From positions 679,410-743,409 of the forward strand of contig NW_022985449.1 of NCBI RefSeq assembly GCF_010093595.1: DNA of 64,000 nt. Direction: 5' to 3'. The stretch comes from Mytilinidion resinicola. Taxonomy: Eukaryota; Ascomycota; Dothideomycetes; Mytilinidiales; Mytilinidiaceae. Shown here piece by piece: positions 37,201-49,933 of the stretch. The notes under the pieces were generated by a model, which searched no databases, was not told the origin of the DNA, and was given only the letters and a program-made list of their open reading frames with translations. The position numbers and the translations under genes were made by a program. The stretch's first letter is position 1. Each line of letters begins with the position of its first letter.

Positions 37201-38937
37201 CGAATCTGGCAAGGGCGCACCTACTTTTCCGATTCGAGAACTAGCTAATACTGTGGTAGAGCAAGGAAGAATACCACTCGTATTCGACGACCCTTTGGCA
37301 TCGATAGTAGATTTTAAGCCTACTGCACCGATGAGGATTGTGTGTCTCACAATCGGATCACGAGGAGATGTCCAGCCGTACATTGCTCTCTGCAAAGCCC
37401 TCATCAAAGAAGGCCATGATTGCTGCATCGCAACTCATGCGGAATTCGAGCCCTGGGTTCGACAACACGGTATCGACTTTCGGCCCGTGGACGGAAACCC
37501 AACTGAACTTATGGCGATATGCGTTGAGCATGGCATGTTCACGATCTCATTCATGAGGGAAGCGAACTCGAAGGTAAGACCTTACATATATAGCCTCTTG
37601 CTTGATGAGAACTTCACTAACATGTGGTGTAGTTTCGAGGCTGGCTAGACGACGTTTGCAGGTCCTCTTGGCGAGCCTGCCAGGGCGCTGATCTATTGAT
37701 TGAAAGCCCAAGCACGATGGCGGGCATCCACATAGCCGAAGCACTGGAAATACCATATTTCCGTGCATTCACGATGCCTTGGACGAGAACAAGAACGTAT
37801 CCACACGCCTTCACAGTTCTGGATCACAAGATGGGAGGCAACTACAACTCTGTCACATATATAACCTTTGAAACTGTCTTTTGGGCAGCAATTCGATCTC
37901 AGATCAATCGCTGGAGAACTACAGAATTGGGACTGCAGAGCACAAGCCTGAGTAAGATGCAACAGAACTCTCGGCCCTTCCTTTACAACTTCAGTCCTTC
38001 GGTAGTCGCTCCGCCACTTGACTGGCCGGACTGGATTCGCATTACTGGGTACTGGTTCTTGGACGAGCCTGGCTGGGAGCCACCTCAAGACTTGGTGGAC
38101 TTCATCAAGAAGGCGCGCAAGGACAAGAAGAAGATTGTATATGTTGGATTCGGCTCTATCGTCATTGACGACCCAGCGGCATTAACAAAGGCGGTGGTAG
38201 ACTCTGTTCTCAAGGCTGATGTTCGTTGTGTCTTGTCCAAGGGCTGGTCCCATAGACTCAACAGTGGCGACGCCTCAAAACCGGAGATTCCACTGCCTCC
38301 CGATATTTTCCAGATCCAATCCGCGCCGCACGATTGGTTGTTCACGCAGCTGGACGCAGCTGTTCACCACGGCGGTTCTGGGACAACCGGAGCTAGTCTC
38401 CGCGCTGGGATACCAACGATCATCAAGCCCTTCTTTGGCGATCAGTTCTTCTTTGGACAGCGTGTAGAAGACCTACAGGTCGGGAAGTGTTTGACCAAGA
38501 TCAATACTACTGTTCTTGGTCGCGCGTTGTGGGAAGCGACAACCAGTGAAAGAATGATCATCAAGGCCAAAGTCCTCGGCCAGAAAATTCGAAAGGTATG
38601 TTAGAAGATGCCTATTTTACACAACACGATAGTTAACATGACTCAGGAGGATGGAGTTGGAGTTGCCGTCCAGACGATCTATCGCGAGCTTGACCGCGCC
38701 CGGTCTCTTGTCAGGCACCGCGAGAAGCCAGTCGATGGCGCCACGCCCGAGGCCGAAGAGGACTGGACCTGGATCGATGACGAGGAAGAAGAAATGGAAA
38801 TGGCGCCGCAAGTCTCGCATTGGCAGGCGGTTGCAGGTCTTGGGCAGGCACCGACCGAGGGGCGCTCAGGTAATTCGGCGCAGGCGTTGGGGGGCATAGT
38901 GCTGAAAGGTGCAGGTCAGACAGACCAGCGGCGTTAA
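34201..38937 (+). CDS. atg26: Sterol 3-beta-glucosyltransferase Atg26/Ugt51
   Basis: Transfers glucose from UDP-glucose to ergosterol; in some fungi it is needed for peroxisome autophagy. Seven exons: 34201-34921, 34962-35065, 35115-35555, 35641-36840, 36887-37573, 37633-38595 and 38647-38937. They sum to 4407 nt (1468 aa). Domain order: disordered basic N-terminus; GRAM domain from about 228 ([36 protein letters not shown]); PH domain from about 277 ([20 protein letters not shown]); long Ser/Arg-rich linker; second GRAM from about 775 ([20 protein letters not shown]). A GT28-type N-terminal half begins near 970 ([20 protein letters not shown]), and the UGT donor site is near 1295 ([20 protein letters not shown]). 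The first intron is only 40 bp, close to the fungal minimum. It follows pep4 on the same strand. Confidence 0.93.
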
Positions 38938-40149
38938 CAAGCAGTACGTTTTTTTGCTAACTATTCAAGTCCGATGTGTTTCATATTGTGTTATTTCTTG
39001 TTGCTCATAGGCGACGGGGTTCGGCGCGAGTGGGTGAGCGTTGGGCGGGGCTGGGTCATAAGGGTGCATTCTAGATTGGTTCACGGCAGATAATGCATAA
39101 TGCGCAATCGCGCGGAATTGGAGTAGATATTTTATGTCCGCTTTTCTGGTATAGAAGATGATCTGCGGCTGGGTGCTGACGACCATGGGATCATAAGCCA
39201 GCGCTTCTACGTACTATACGACACATTGTTCCGATATCTATGCCGTAGAATATTATTTCTTGCGACTTTCCTCCTCGTGCAGCTGCAGTGCTTCGACATG
39301 TTGCCTGCATGCGACAGTGATGCCGTGAAGTCGACACTACAAAGGCTGCATTCTGAGCTAGCTATCCTCAAGTGCACCCAGGATTCGAAAAGCACTTCAA
39401 TAGGCTATGGTCGGTCACGGAATGAGCGAACAGACGTGAAGCATCAGTAAGAGCAGACTGAAGGAAATTATAGATGTATTGTTCCGGTGTTCAACGTGCA
39501 CTAGGCTAGAGAGACGTCTCGTTTGCGTGTGGTGAGCGCTATAGTGGCCACAAACCTAACGACATGCGGGTCTCTGTCGACTCAGCTTTCCCGTGGTGCA
39601 GCGCCCAAGAGCTGGCCATGCTGGGCGGCGCGTGTCACCCCGAATCCGCAAAATCCATGTGAACATGCCCCGCTGGGCTCCAGAGCGTGCATGGCCTCCT
39701 GACCTGGTGCTATAATTCCGCTCTCTCCACCGCAGAACGCAGACAGAATAGCCGACTCGCGCGCAGGGATCGGGCTGCACGTGATTTGAGGCGTGGGTGC
39801 CTTGACGGAACACGCATTATTCGGCTGCTATAAGAGGCTGGCCTTCCTCGCTCCTGCCCCGCGAGCCGCGTTCTTCATATTTGGCGATCTGCAACGCAAA
39901 CCTCACTACACCAACACCACAACCACCGGGGCGCTCCCTCCTGCCAATTGCACCCCGACCTACTCTCTCCTGCTGCCCAGCCCACCTTACCGACCGACTT
40001 CACGCCACCGCGACGGCTGCGAACCCGCGCCCAAGCTCCGATCCCAGCCGAGCTTCACCTCGAATGCGCCTCTCGCGCGCCTCCTTCAACCCCGAACCCA
40101 ACACCTGAACCAACACATAGCGCGACTCGCATGAGCATGTAAAAGAGGA
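38938..40149. other. Intergenic region upstream of fcp1
   Basis: 1.2 kb. A TATAAGAG lies at 39829-39836 and the last 300 bp are CT/C-rich leader-like sequence. A 74-codon frame at 39226 lacks an ATG start and is not called. Confidence 0.5.
40131..40142 (+). promoter_or_regulatory. Minimal upstream ORF before fcp1
   Basis: ATG AGC ATG TAA ends 7 nt before the fcp1 ATG (40150). It is a 3-codon uORF with two ATGs. If the leader is transcribed, scanning ribosomes would meet it first and reinitiation at 7 nt is inefficient, so leaky scanning would be needed. The transcript start is not known. Confidence 0.4.
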
Positions 40150-42766
40150 ATGTTGGTCGAATCCCCCACCGGTCTCCACTATCCCATCACCGTCGTCGAG
40201 CTCGCCAAGAAACCCGAAGATGATATTCAACGGGGTGCGCCACTGTTCTCCTACTACTATGAGACTACCGTGACCGAGGGCGACAAGTATGGCGATGAGA
40301 AGGAGGTCAAGAAGAAGTTCCCTGCCGGCTTCGAGTCGTCAAAAGCGGGCACGCTTACCAGATGGTTCATCCAGAATGGCACCGTCATTCAACGCGCCGG
40401 GTTCGCAGACTCCCGACCAAGTCCCCGCTGTATGAGCTAACAGCTTCGCAGAGTCAAGCTTGTCGAGATCGATGAGCCATGCACCCATGAGACCCAGTTC
40501 GCCGGCATGTGCGCTGACTGCGGCAAGGACATGACAGAGTACGGCTAGGCATCCACCTCCATTGCGCGATGACCTGCTGACCACATTCTCATAGGGAGGA
40601 CTACATGACCGATGGACGCGATGTTGACCGAGCCACCGTCAACATGACGCACGACAATACATCTCTGCTGGTCAGCAAGAAGGAGGCCCTCCTCGCCGAG
40701 GAGGATGCAAAGCGCCGTCTGTTGGGTGTCAAGAAGCTCTCGTTGATTGTGGATCTAGATCAGACCGTGATCCATACAACTTGCGAGCGAACGATTGCCG
40801 AGTGGCAGAACGACCCGAACAATCCCAACTACGACGCAGTCAAGGAAGTCCGAAGCTTTCAGCTTGCGGATGACAGGCTGGCCAATGTCGCGGCAAACTG
40901 GTACTACTGCAAGCTCCGGCCGGGTCTCAAGGAATTTCTCGACAAGGTCTCCACGATGTACGAGCTCCATATCTACACCATGGCGACACGCGCCTATGCC
41001 CAAGCCATCGCAAAGATCATCGACCCCGACCGAGTCTACTTTGGCGACAGGATACTAAGCCGTGATGAGAATGGGACGGATCAAGTCAAGACCCTCCACA
41101 GGCTGTTTCCTGTGAATACCGACATGGTGCTTGTAATCGATGACAGGGGCGACATATGGCACTGGAGTGACAACTTGGTCAAAGTGCGGGCATACAACTT
41201 CTTTCTGGGCGCCGGTGACATCAACGCTAGCTTCCTTCCAAAGCAAGTGGATTTGATCACCGACACCGCGCAAACCAAAGCTGCCGAGTTGACCAAGGAT
41301 GTGGAAAAGAAGAGTGAAGACTCGAATGGAGAGGCCCAGGTAGTGTCCATCGCCGCGAAACCTCCTGAAAGCATTTTGGCACCAGTAACAAACGGCGTAC
41401 TAACTGATTTGGAAAAGCAGCTTCTTACCATGAGCGGAGGTGACAATCCAGACTTGTTAGAGCGACAGACCAAAGAGCAGGAGAAGGTCATCATTTCCCA
41501 ACAGACCGAGCGACCACTGCTCCAGAAACAGCTCGCGCTCGAACAAGCCGAGGAGACGGCGGAAGCTGAAGAGGATGTGGATAATGCTGACGCTCCAGCG
41601 CCAGAACAACACAAGCACAAGAGCCTACTCCACGACGATGACGATGAGCTTATATACATCGAAGCGTGTCTCCGACGTGTCCACCGCGCATTCTTTGACG
41701 AGTACCAGAAGAAGCGGACAGCGCATCAAGGTGGGAGGATTGCCGAGCTTAGAGGCGAGAAGAGTCCCAAGAAGCGTGCACCAGATGATCTGGCGGTAGT
41801 ACCAGACATCAAGACAATCATGCCACGAATGAAGCGGGCCGTGCTTCAAGGAGTCTCAATTGTCTTCTCCGGCATTGTTCCTCTAGGCATGGATGTTCAA
41901 TCGTAAGTTCTCACTTGGATTCGTAACGGACTTGTTCTAACGTATCGGAAAGTTCCGATATTGCGCTGTGGGCCAAGAGCTTTGGTGCCCAGGTCACGAC
42001 AGATATCACAAAACAGACCACACACGTCGTGGCAAATCCTAGCCGCAAAACCACAAAGGTCAAGAGAGCGGCGAATCATCCACAAATCAAGATCGTCACG
42101 ACGGAATGGCTGTTGCAATGCTTCTCGAAGTGGGAGCGGGCAGATGAACAGCCATATCTCATCCAGGTGGACCCTGCCGAGCATGGAGCACATGGTGGGT
42201 CTCCTGAAATCTCTGCTTTCGATGACCTTGATGAAGGTCCGTTGCTAAGTGCCGAAGATGACGGCGCGATTAGTGGCGAAGAGGACGAGGACGAGTTGAA
42301 GAGCCCGGTCAATGTGGACATATCCGAAGAAACATGGCAATCACTCGGAGACGAATTCCAAGAATTCATGGACGAATCGGACGACGACGACCAAGGAACT
42401 GGATCAGATACGGATAGCGTGAACTCGGAGAACAGCGTCCAAACTTCTTCGACTACGAGGAGCAAAAAAAAGAGAAAGCGTGGAACCGGATCAGTGGATG
42501 GCAGCGAGGCGGATGATAGCGACGCCAGCGTCAGCAGCTCCACAGGATCGAAGCTCCAACGGAAGAAGAAGCGTGTGCTCGAGCGAGTGACTAGCCTGAC
42601 CAACGTCGTGTCGGCGGACAAGTCTTCGGGTCTTCCTAGTCCTGAAACCACCGGGCCAGACGAAGGCCAGGAGAACGGTCTTGGTGGGGAAGAAGACGAC
42701 GATGACGGCGATGCGGAGCTCGAGGCTGAGCTCCTGGCGGAACTGGAACGGGACGATGACGAGTAG
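40150..42766 (+). CDS. fcp1: RNA polymerase II CTD phosphatase Fcp1
   Basis: Dephosphorylates the C-terminal repeat of RNA polymerase II (mainly Ser2-P), recycling the polymerase. Exons 40150-40400, 40452-40538, 40595-41902 and 41953-42766 sum to 2460 nt (819 aa). The start has the lipoyl-like fold typical of Fcp1 (GTLTRWFIQNGTVIQRAG, VKLVEIDEPCTHETQFAGMC). The FCP homology domain carries catalytic DLDQT (Asp166 and Asp168) and CKLRPGLKEFLDKV, and VIDDRGDIWHWSDNLVKVRA supplies the conserved acidic pair. A BRCT domain lies around 530-640 (LQGVSIVFSGIVPLGMDVQS, TTHVVANPSRKTTKVKRA, TTEWLLQCFSKWERADE). The tail is very acidic (EEDDDDGDAELEAELLAELE), the usual TFIIF/TFIIB-binding type. Introns are 51, 56 and 50 bp. 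Identification is secure. Confidence 0.94.
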
Positions 42767-44215
42767 GCATCACAATGGTTGGGCCCTTATTTCTTGTATT
42801 TGCACCTGCATAGCGAGGTGTCTGGATCTGGGATTTTTGGACTGACTGGGCGGACTGGGCGCCCATCTTTGGCTATGCATGGACATTACTGCGGCAGGAT
42901 ATAGCGTGTCTGCTATGTGCTAGGAACAAATGCTTGATACCCAGATTCGACCGTGCGGGTCTGTTCTGCCTTTGCCGCTCGTTGCCTAGCCGTGATGCTT
43001 GAGTGTGGTGGTGAGATTTGCTTTGACGTTTAACCATTACTAACCAGTCTAAAAGAGCTTCAACGTGCCAGCTGAAGCGCCTGCGCTACAGTTTATAACC
43101 TAGCTCTGTGCATCGTAGCGGGCGCAGAGGCAGATTTCTAATGTTCGTGGGACATGCGCGAACTAACTCAACGCTCTCACTTTCAAGTTATCTCCACACC
43201 TCACCACCAGATCATGTTGGATTCCGACGAGGATATATGTAAGTGGTAGACCAAGCCATCCATAGGTGGTGTCTAGCACTGTCTTTACCCTCGAAAGTGG
43301 CAAAGCGTTGAAGTGACGGCCATGATCCATCTCCGAGCTGTCTCACGACTTTTACCGCCTCACCGGTCGTCAGTTGCCATGGTTCACGAATTCCCCACAA
43401 CGCGAGGCTGAGACGTGCCACTGTTCTGACTGTGCCACTCCGCATGGACCCCTCAGGGCTGGTCGCTTACGGCCATTCCAAGGTTCCAGGTTATTCATGG
43501 ACAGCCATCCTGACTCCACTATCCGATGTGATTGCCAGGGTCTTCAGGTTGAGGGGAAGCCTGGGAGCCGTGATGACTTGCTCTGCAGTCAGAATATCTG
43601 TGTAGCCGTCCACCATGAGGAGATGCCTCCGCATCCGTCCGGAGCATGAGGGAGCGCTTCCTTCACCGCCGTTGACCTCCCCTACCCACTACGGCCCCGC
43701 TTGGACAAATTAGTGTCGCAATGAAAAATCCCAAACAATATCAGATGAGACAAGCTGTTTGAGACAATCATGTATAAACCCATCTGTAGCCTATATTAGA
43801 TGAATCAACCTCCTCCTGAGAGAGGATATGGGTTTCCGTATTTCAGCAATTAGCACCACGGACCGCTGCTTAGTCGCGACAGTTTTTGGGGTCTGAAGTG
43901 AGGCTGAGAGCTCTGCCACATCTGATTGGAACACGATCGAAGGCAGCAGTCTTCAGCAGCTCTTTGCATCAGCGCGACACCTCCGCCCTCAACCTCCACG
44001 GCAGCCTTGATGTGGCTCAGAACCTTACAAGGCAGCAATTGCTTCCGTTCAAATTGCGTCTTTGACCCGTCGTGACCCATTCTACCTCCCATTTTATCGT
44101 TTGCCCGGCTCATTCAGAGACGCTCGCTTTCATCGTCGTGCAACTACTCGCGCACCTATTTTCTGACCGCTAGCCCAGAGCTCTCAGTCGCCTCACTCCC
44201 CCCTCACTGCCCAAC
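42767..44215. other. 1.4 kb intergenic region
   Basis: No frame looks like a real protein. A short frame at 43374-43649 has no recognisable domain. The last 200 bp are CT-rich, as expected of a promoter/leader of the F-box gene. Confidence 0.5.
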
Positions 44216-46050
44216 ATGGCGCCCTCCAAGTTCATGGACCTTTCCGTCGACGTCAAGACGTTGATCGTGCAGCATGTGAGTATGCCCTTGTAGCACAGCT
44301 CCTCCGGTTCCATTAGACTCGCAGGCTGTCACTCGGCGTTGTCGTCGCCTAGGAGAAGGAACACAAGCATCTCGATGTTAGGGCTGGCGCTGACTCCAAT
44401 GCGTGCAGGTTATCCGCCCGACAGACCTCAAAAATCTCTGCCTAACTTGCAAAAACCTCCACGAGATCACGGTGCATCAGCTCTATCAAGAGGTGACACT
44501 CGATGTGGGAAGTCCGTCAGACACCAAGCTCAGTGCTTTCCTGAACCCGAAGAATATTGGCCTACCATGGGTGCGGAAACTGGACCTCTATCTTGCCGAT
44601 GTCCCGGACAAGTGCAACCAGCTACAGCAGGCGCATTTTGCGATCCGTATGATCTTGGAGTTTCTACCAGAGAACATTCTGGAGAAGTTCTCTTGGCATC
44701 CCTGGTCGCCGTTCTCCGGAGATAACTTGATACTACTATACAAGAAGCAGAAGCGTATGAAGTGGCTGGAAGGTATTGCCTTGGATAAGAACGTCCTGAC
44801 CGAGCTGGAGCAGATCCCCAGCTTCGACGAAACTTTCCAGAATGTTAGGAAGCTCGGTCTGTATCCCGATAGCCGGGACGTTCTCAATTACTGCCAGATG
44901 CTGGTGAAGAAATCACCCAGAGTCGAAAAGATAACTCTCCACGCGAGCTTCGATGACAGCGAATCGGCCCTTACCAATCGCGAACTCAACGACTCCAGTA
45001 CTGGTCCAGGCCTGATCACAAGCACCATGTTCAACTCCTTGCAGCCCTTTGAGAAATGCACACCACTAGGCCTCAGGGAAATTACGCTGCAGAAGATCAA
45101 CCTCCGATATGCAGCGGAGACGTATTGCAAGTTCATCAACTTCCACAATATCAAGTCGCTACGTGTTTTCGGGTGCCCTGGGGCCGATGCGCTGCTTGCG
45201 GAGCTCACCAGGAGCACAAAGCTACCGGAGAAGCTAGAGACCCTAGAATTCAAACACGATGATAACGTGGAAAATGATGCATTGAATGCTCTAGATGGGT
45301 TCCTCTGCCTCGTGTCAGGTATCAAAATCTTGACCATCGATATCACCTACGCCAAGGCGCTTCCTGCAGCTGCCGGCATTGTTCGACATGCAAAGACACT
45401 CAAGGAGCTGAATGTGCATGCTAGCACCGTGGACGACATTGAGCACGAGCACATCTACACTTTCCCAGACTTCCAGTCGATTTGCAATGATTGCACATTG
45501 CTAGAGCAGATCTCGGCCGCTTTTCCAAATACTAGCGTCATTCGGCACAACAGCGATCAGTTCCTTGCTTTTGAGGTAATCTACGTTTGCGTCTATTCCT
45601 AACAACTACGGATGCTAACCTAACCATTAGACATGCCTAGGTGCTCTTCGCAACCTTGTGACTTTGAACATAACCACCTGGCCAAATAATAACCCTTCTT
45701 CCTCGAAGCTGCCTCTCAAAGTCTACGAGCATCTGCTGGGAGGCATGGCCCAGCAAGGCTTCGAGCGCAGCGCGGCGCACGCTAAGACCCACGATCGGAG
45801 CTCGAAACTCAACGTCATCGCCTTCGGCTCATCGGACAAGGTGTACGACCGAGAAGATAGCAAGAACCAAATCATTTTCGTAAAGGGCAAGCAAGTGGAC
45901 CCGCTTGGACAGGAGAAGCCCATGGCCATCCAAGTTGGCTGGTGCCTGCGCAAGTTCATTGAGCCACGTTCTGATGTGCTGGACTTCTCGCTCTCGAGGA
46001 CGACGAGACCTCCAACAAGAGAGTCCCCTACCAGTGATGATAGCGATTAG
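44216..46050 (+). CDS. F-box protein with leucine-rich-type C-terminal half
   Basis: Probably a substrate adaptor of an SCF ubiquitin ligase. Exons 44216-44275, 44409-45575 and 45631-46050 sum to 1647 nt (548 aa). The first intron (133 bp) splits the F-box motif: MDLSVDVKTLIVQH, then VIRPTDLKNLCLTCKNLHEI. The middle is Leu-rich with irregular repeat-like segments (NVRKLGLYPDSRDVL, HNIKSLRVFGCPGADALLAE, LKELNVHAS), typical of fungal F-box/LRR-like proteins. The end is a polar tail (RTTRPPTRESPTSDDSD). No substrate can be inferred. The gene sits upstream of proteasome subunit rpn6, which is suggestive but probably chance. Confidence 0.78.
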
Positions 46051-46558
46051 ACGAGGCAGCACGGTGGAGAGTGAAAGCGGCTGCACACCCAAAATTCTGG
46101 ATGTTAACGTTTTCTGGCGCACATGAATCTCAATGAAGCGCAAATTGTTGTCTTGTAGATAGACTGCTTTTCTTACATATGGTTAGTGTAGCGTATAGGT
46201 TGGTTGGGACTTAGGGCATAATATTCTTCTCAGGCTTGCTATGCGGTAAACCATATGCTGAATGTGTGACAGTGTGAGCTTAGAGCCCATACAACTGTAA
46301 TGACCGAGTCTACGAACACAAATGTCTTGTACACATGACAATCCAATATCAATCCAGAGCGAAGCCGGGATTACGTTTAGCCGATGCCAAGCCGCTAATT
46401 CGAGCTCACCAAAGGCGTAGTGGACCTCCAGCTTTAAGTGCCGCCTACGTAAACATCGACAGCCTATTCAACCCAAATACAAACCGCTTGTTTGATTCTC
46501 TCCGGGCTACTCCGCTCTCTTCAACCCCACCCATCACGAACTCACTCCGGCTATCCTG
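46051..46558. other. Intergenic region upstream of rpn6
   Basis: 508 bp. No real frame was seen. No clear yeast-type proteasome control element was recognised. Confidence 0.45.
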
Positions 46559-47891
46559 ATGGCGCCTATAGCGGATGATGCGAAGCGGATAGAAGAGGCG
46601 CACGAGCTGGCGAAGAAGGCGCCCGCAAAGGCTGAGGCTATCTACCAGGATATACTGTCGAAAGATCCAGGAACAACCGATGCCGCGCTGAAGAATTATG
46701 AGGCGGCACTGGTCGGCCTGGGAGAGCTCTATCGAAACCAGAAGAAGGTCGACGATCTGGCGGAGCTTGTTCTCAAGACGAGATCAGTCCTGTCCTCTTT
46801 TGCCAAAGCGAAGACCGCCAAGCTAGGTATATAGGCCCCGCACTGCATAGTATGGCCATATTGTCTAACAGGTCTGTCGTGTAGTGCGGCAAATGCTCGA
46901 TCTCTTCAACACCCTCCCAAATACCACCGATATCCAGATCTCTGTCACAAAGTCATGCATAGAATGGGCGGTCTCGGAACGGCGAGGTTTCCTGCGCCAG
47001 AACCTAGAGACTCGTCTTGTGTCGTTGTACATGCAAAAACAGTCATATTACGAGGCTCTTACGCTGATCAACAGTCTCCTCAAGGAACTGAAGCGGTTAG
47101 ATGACAAACTCGTGCTCGTGGAAGTCCAACTGCTCGAGTCTAAGGTATACCACGCCCTAGGGAATGTTCCCAAAGGACGAGCCGCTCTTACCTCGGCGCG
47201 AACGTCAGCTGCATCCGTCTATACACCTCCGCTACTGCAAGCCGGGCTTGACATGCAGAGCGGTATGTTGCACGCCGAGGACCAGGACTTCAACACTGCT
47301 TTCTCATACTTCATCGAGGCTATGGAGGGCTACCATTCGCAGGACGAGCCTAAGAAGGCGACCTCCGCTCTGCAGTATATGCTGCTGTGCAAGATCATGC
47401 TCAATCTCGGCGACGACGTTACATCTCTGATGACCTCGAAGCAAGCGATCAAGTACGCTGGCAAGAATTTAGATGCCATGAAGGCGGTTGCGAGGGCACA
47501 TACCAACCGCAGCCTAGAGGAGTACGAGACGGCACTTACCGACTACCGATTCGAGCTTGGTGGCGACAGGTTCATCTCAAACCATTTGAGGCGCTTATAC
47601 GACGCCATGCTGGAGCAGAACCTCATCAAAGTCATCGAGCCCTTCAGCAGAGTGGAAATAGACCACGTTGCCAAGATGGTGGGGCTAGACACGACACAGG
47701 TGGAGCGCAAGCTTTCTCAAATGATCTTGGACAAGGTCATCATCGGTGTGTTGGACCAGGGTGCGGGCTGTCTTATTGTTTACGACGAGGCGGAGCGGGA
47801 TCAGGGCTACGACGCGGCCCTGGACACAATCGAGAAGTTGAGCAACGTCGTGGATGTACTCTACACCAACCAGGCCTCGCTGCTGGAGTGA
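46559..47891 (+). CDS. rpn6: 26S proteasome lid subunit Rpn6
   Basis: Rpn6 (PSMD11) clamps the 19S lid to the 20S core. Exons 46559-46826 and 46885-47891 (58 bp intron) sum to 1275 nt (424 aa), as in yeast (434 aa). The N-terminus has the TPR-like solenoid (AEAIYQDILSKDPGTTDAAL, LGELYRNQKKVDDLAELVLK, SYYEALTLINSLLKELKRLD). DMQSGMLHAEDQDFNTAFSY and FEAMEG-like YFIEAMEGYHSQDEPK follow. A C-terminal PCI/winged-helix domain occupies about 300-400 (ISNHLRRLYDAMLEQNLIKV, VEIDHVAKMVGLDTTQVERK, ILDKVIIGVLDQGAGCLIVY). It ends VLYTNQASLLE. Identification is secure. Confidence 0.95.
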
Positions 47892-49933
47892 GAACCGGAG
47901 AACCATTGGCCTACGACTCGAAGAACATGATCATGCCTGCATTTTTTGGGCGTCCGCAGCACAGCATAGAAGGCTTAGGACAGTTCATATCCGAGCAATA
48001 ATAAGACGCAGGCTGTCAAAAGCGCGTGAAAATGACTTCATGGTGCAGTGGTGATTGACATCTCATAGATGATTGACTTAGTCCCCGTAACCATCTCTAA
48101 GCTTTCTATCATTCGCAGAGGAGAACATCACAGCCCACTATTGGTCGGGATACACATCGGGGTTGATCCCGTGCATCTACCTAGGTACCTCGGAGTATAA
48201 TCCAAATGCGTACCACAACTCTTCTTGCTTATATTGTGTGGTTGATCTTCAATGTCCGGAGGTTGTGTAGCGGCATGGCATGCTCGCGGCCGGAAAGGTA
48301 TTGCTTCAAGCCCGGGACTCATTTGCCACTTACGCTGGGCGGGCAAAACGTGGCACACTCAAAAAGTCCTGCTAGGTGAGCAAACATCGGTCTGCCAGTG
48401 CTTGGAGTGCTTCAACGACATTTAAAATCGCCCAAGGCGAAGAGCTTCTATCACGTTCAAGTGTTACCTTTGTAGGAATGCATTGAAGCACCCCTGCGAC
48501 TTGTTCAATCTATGAGTGCCACTTGTTTTATGTCCCACGTGCCATTCCTGCACTGTAAAGACGTCGATCTCATGGGCTATGTAAGGACTGGCAGGCATTT
48601 AGCCGGTATGCCAGGGTAGCGAGAAGGCTATCTGGCCCCTTTGAGCAAAAGGGTGTCATCTTTATTTCCAGTGATAATCACATATTGACGGGAGACAGAA
48701 CAACGAACACAACCGTGCCTCTCGACCTGGCGGCCTGGCTTTTCTATAGTGATTGCTTCCAACACAAGGCTACGAAGTACGAAGAATCGGCTGATTCGTG
48801 CTCCAGACGCCCCGAATACCGGGTTTGGGGCTTTGTGCAAGTTCGACTCCTCCGGTGTGGTGCAGCTCGAGCTTCTGCAAGGTATCCGCCCCCTCGTTCC
48901 CAGTTTGCCAGAATACCCGTCTGCATGTTCTCTCCCACGGCTTGGAAGGCCCGCTGGACGCCTCCCAGCTCCTTCAGACCCGCCCCACGCCCCTGTCCAT
49001 CTGCAATGCGGGACTTTGGTGCGTCCGAGGCATCCGTCCCGCGCGCGACGTCGTTGTGTGCTTTGGGCTCAACCGTTCGCCAGTCGTTGCGTACGTCAAC
49101 CGCCACGCCGTCACAGCCTCCACGCGGAGCCCTGAAGCAAGGGAACGCAGACACTGTCCAGAGCATGCCGTTTCTGCGGACGCTTGATAGGGTTTTCCGT
49201 AGACCGGGTCCCACTGAGCACGAGGGCTGCTCACTAACCTCTGAGCGCAGGGCGATGCCCAGCACGGGACAAGAAGTCCTCCGCAGGCAAATATGCGCAC
49301 CAGTTGCGAGACTTACAAGAACCCAATCGCAGACTTCCCATCCAGCGCGTCCATCGGTAATTGCCTCACACGAAAATCCCTCGCGCTGGTGTTGAGTTGG
49401 ATGCGACGAGGCTAAGTCCATCTGGGGGCTTTGCGGCCACCGACCACAAGGCTGATCTCAGACATGACCGTGGGGAAACCGAACGACTGACCGCTAGACC
49501 ACCGGCGGAGCGACATAGGGTCACTGGGGCTTGAGCCTGCAGCATATGCAGCATGGCTTCCTGTGCAGAGAGCCGCGTCCTGGAGATATGCCCCGGCCGT
49601 AAGACTTTGCAGTTCGTCCAATCTCGACCCCCAAAACTCGCCTTATTCCCCAGCCTTCACACATACCTTGCCAACCGTCGTTTCGCCATCGCACGAATGG
49701 TGACGACCCTGACTTATCGCTCTCGGTCCTTCGTGCTGCACGCGGTAGCAACCGACGAATCGCGCCTCACGCGACCCGGTGGCGATCGAGCCCTCTTCTG
49801 CCACTCATTAAGCGCGGTGCTGGAAATAGTGAAATTCCTGGAAGTGGACCCCCAGCAAAACTATTAAGTATTCGGTAGGCCCATCTCCATCCCTCTTCTC
49901 GCCACTACATACACGTCTACAACCGCCACTGCC
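47892..49933. other. 2 kb gene-poor region
   Basis: A 236-codon plus frame at 48685-49395 and a 225-codon minus frame at 49421-48744 overlap each other. They have no homology I can see; both look like chance frames in G+C-rich DNA. It marks the start of the accessory-looking block that follows. Confidence 0.45.

Noticed and set aside
39226..39450. 74-codon frame with a hydrophobic start, like a secreted peptide
   Set aside because: It starts with TTG rather than ATG, and no upstream exon was seen.
48685..49421. Overlapping frames of 236 (plus) and 225 (minus) codons
   Set aside because: They overlap on opposite strands, show no domain or biased protein-like composition, and the plus one lacks an ATG start.
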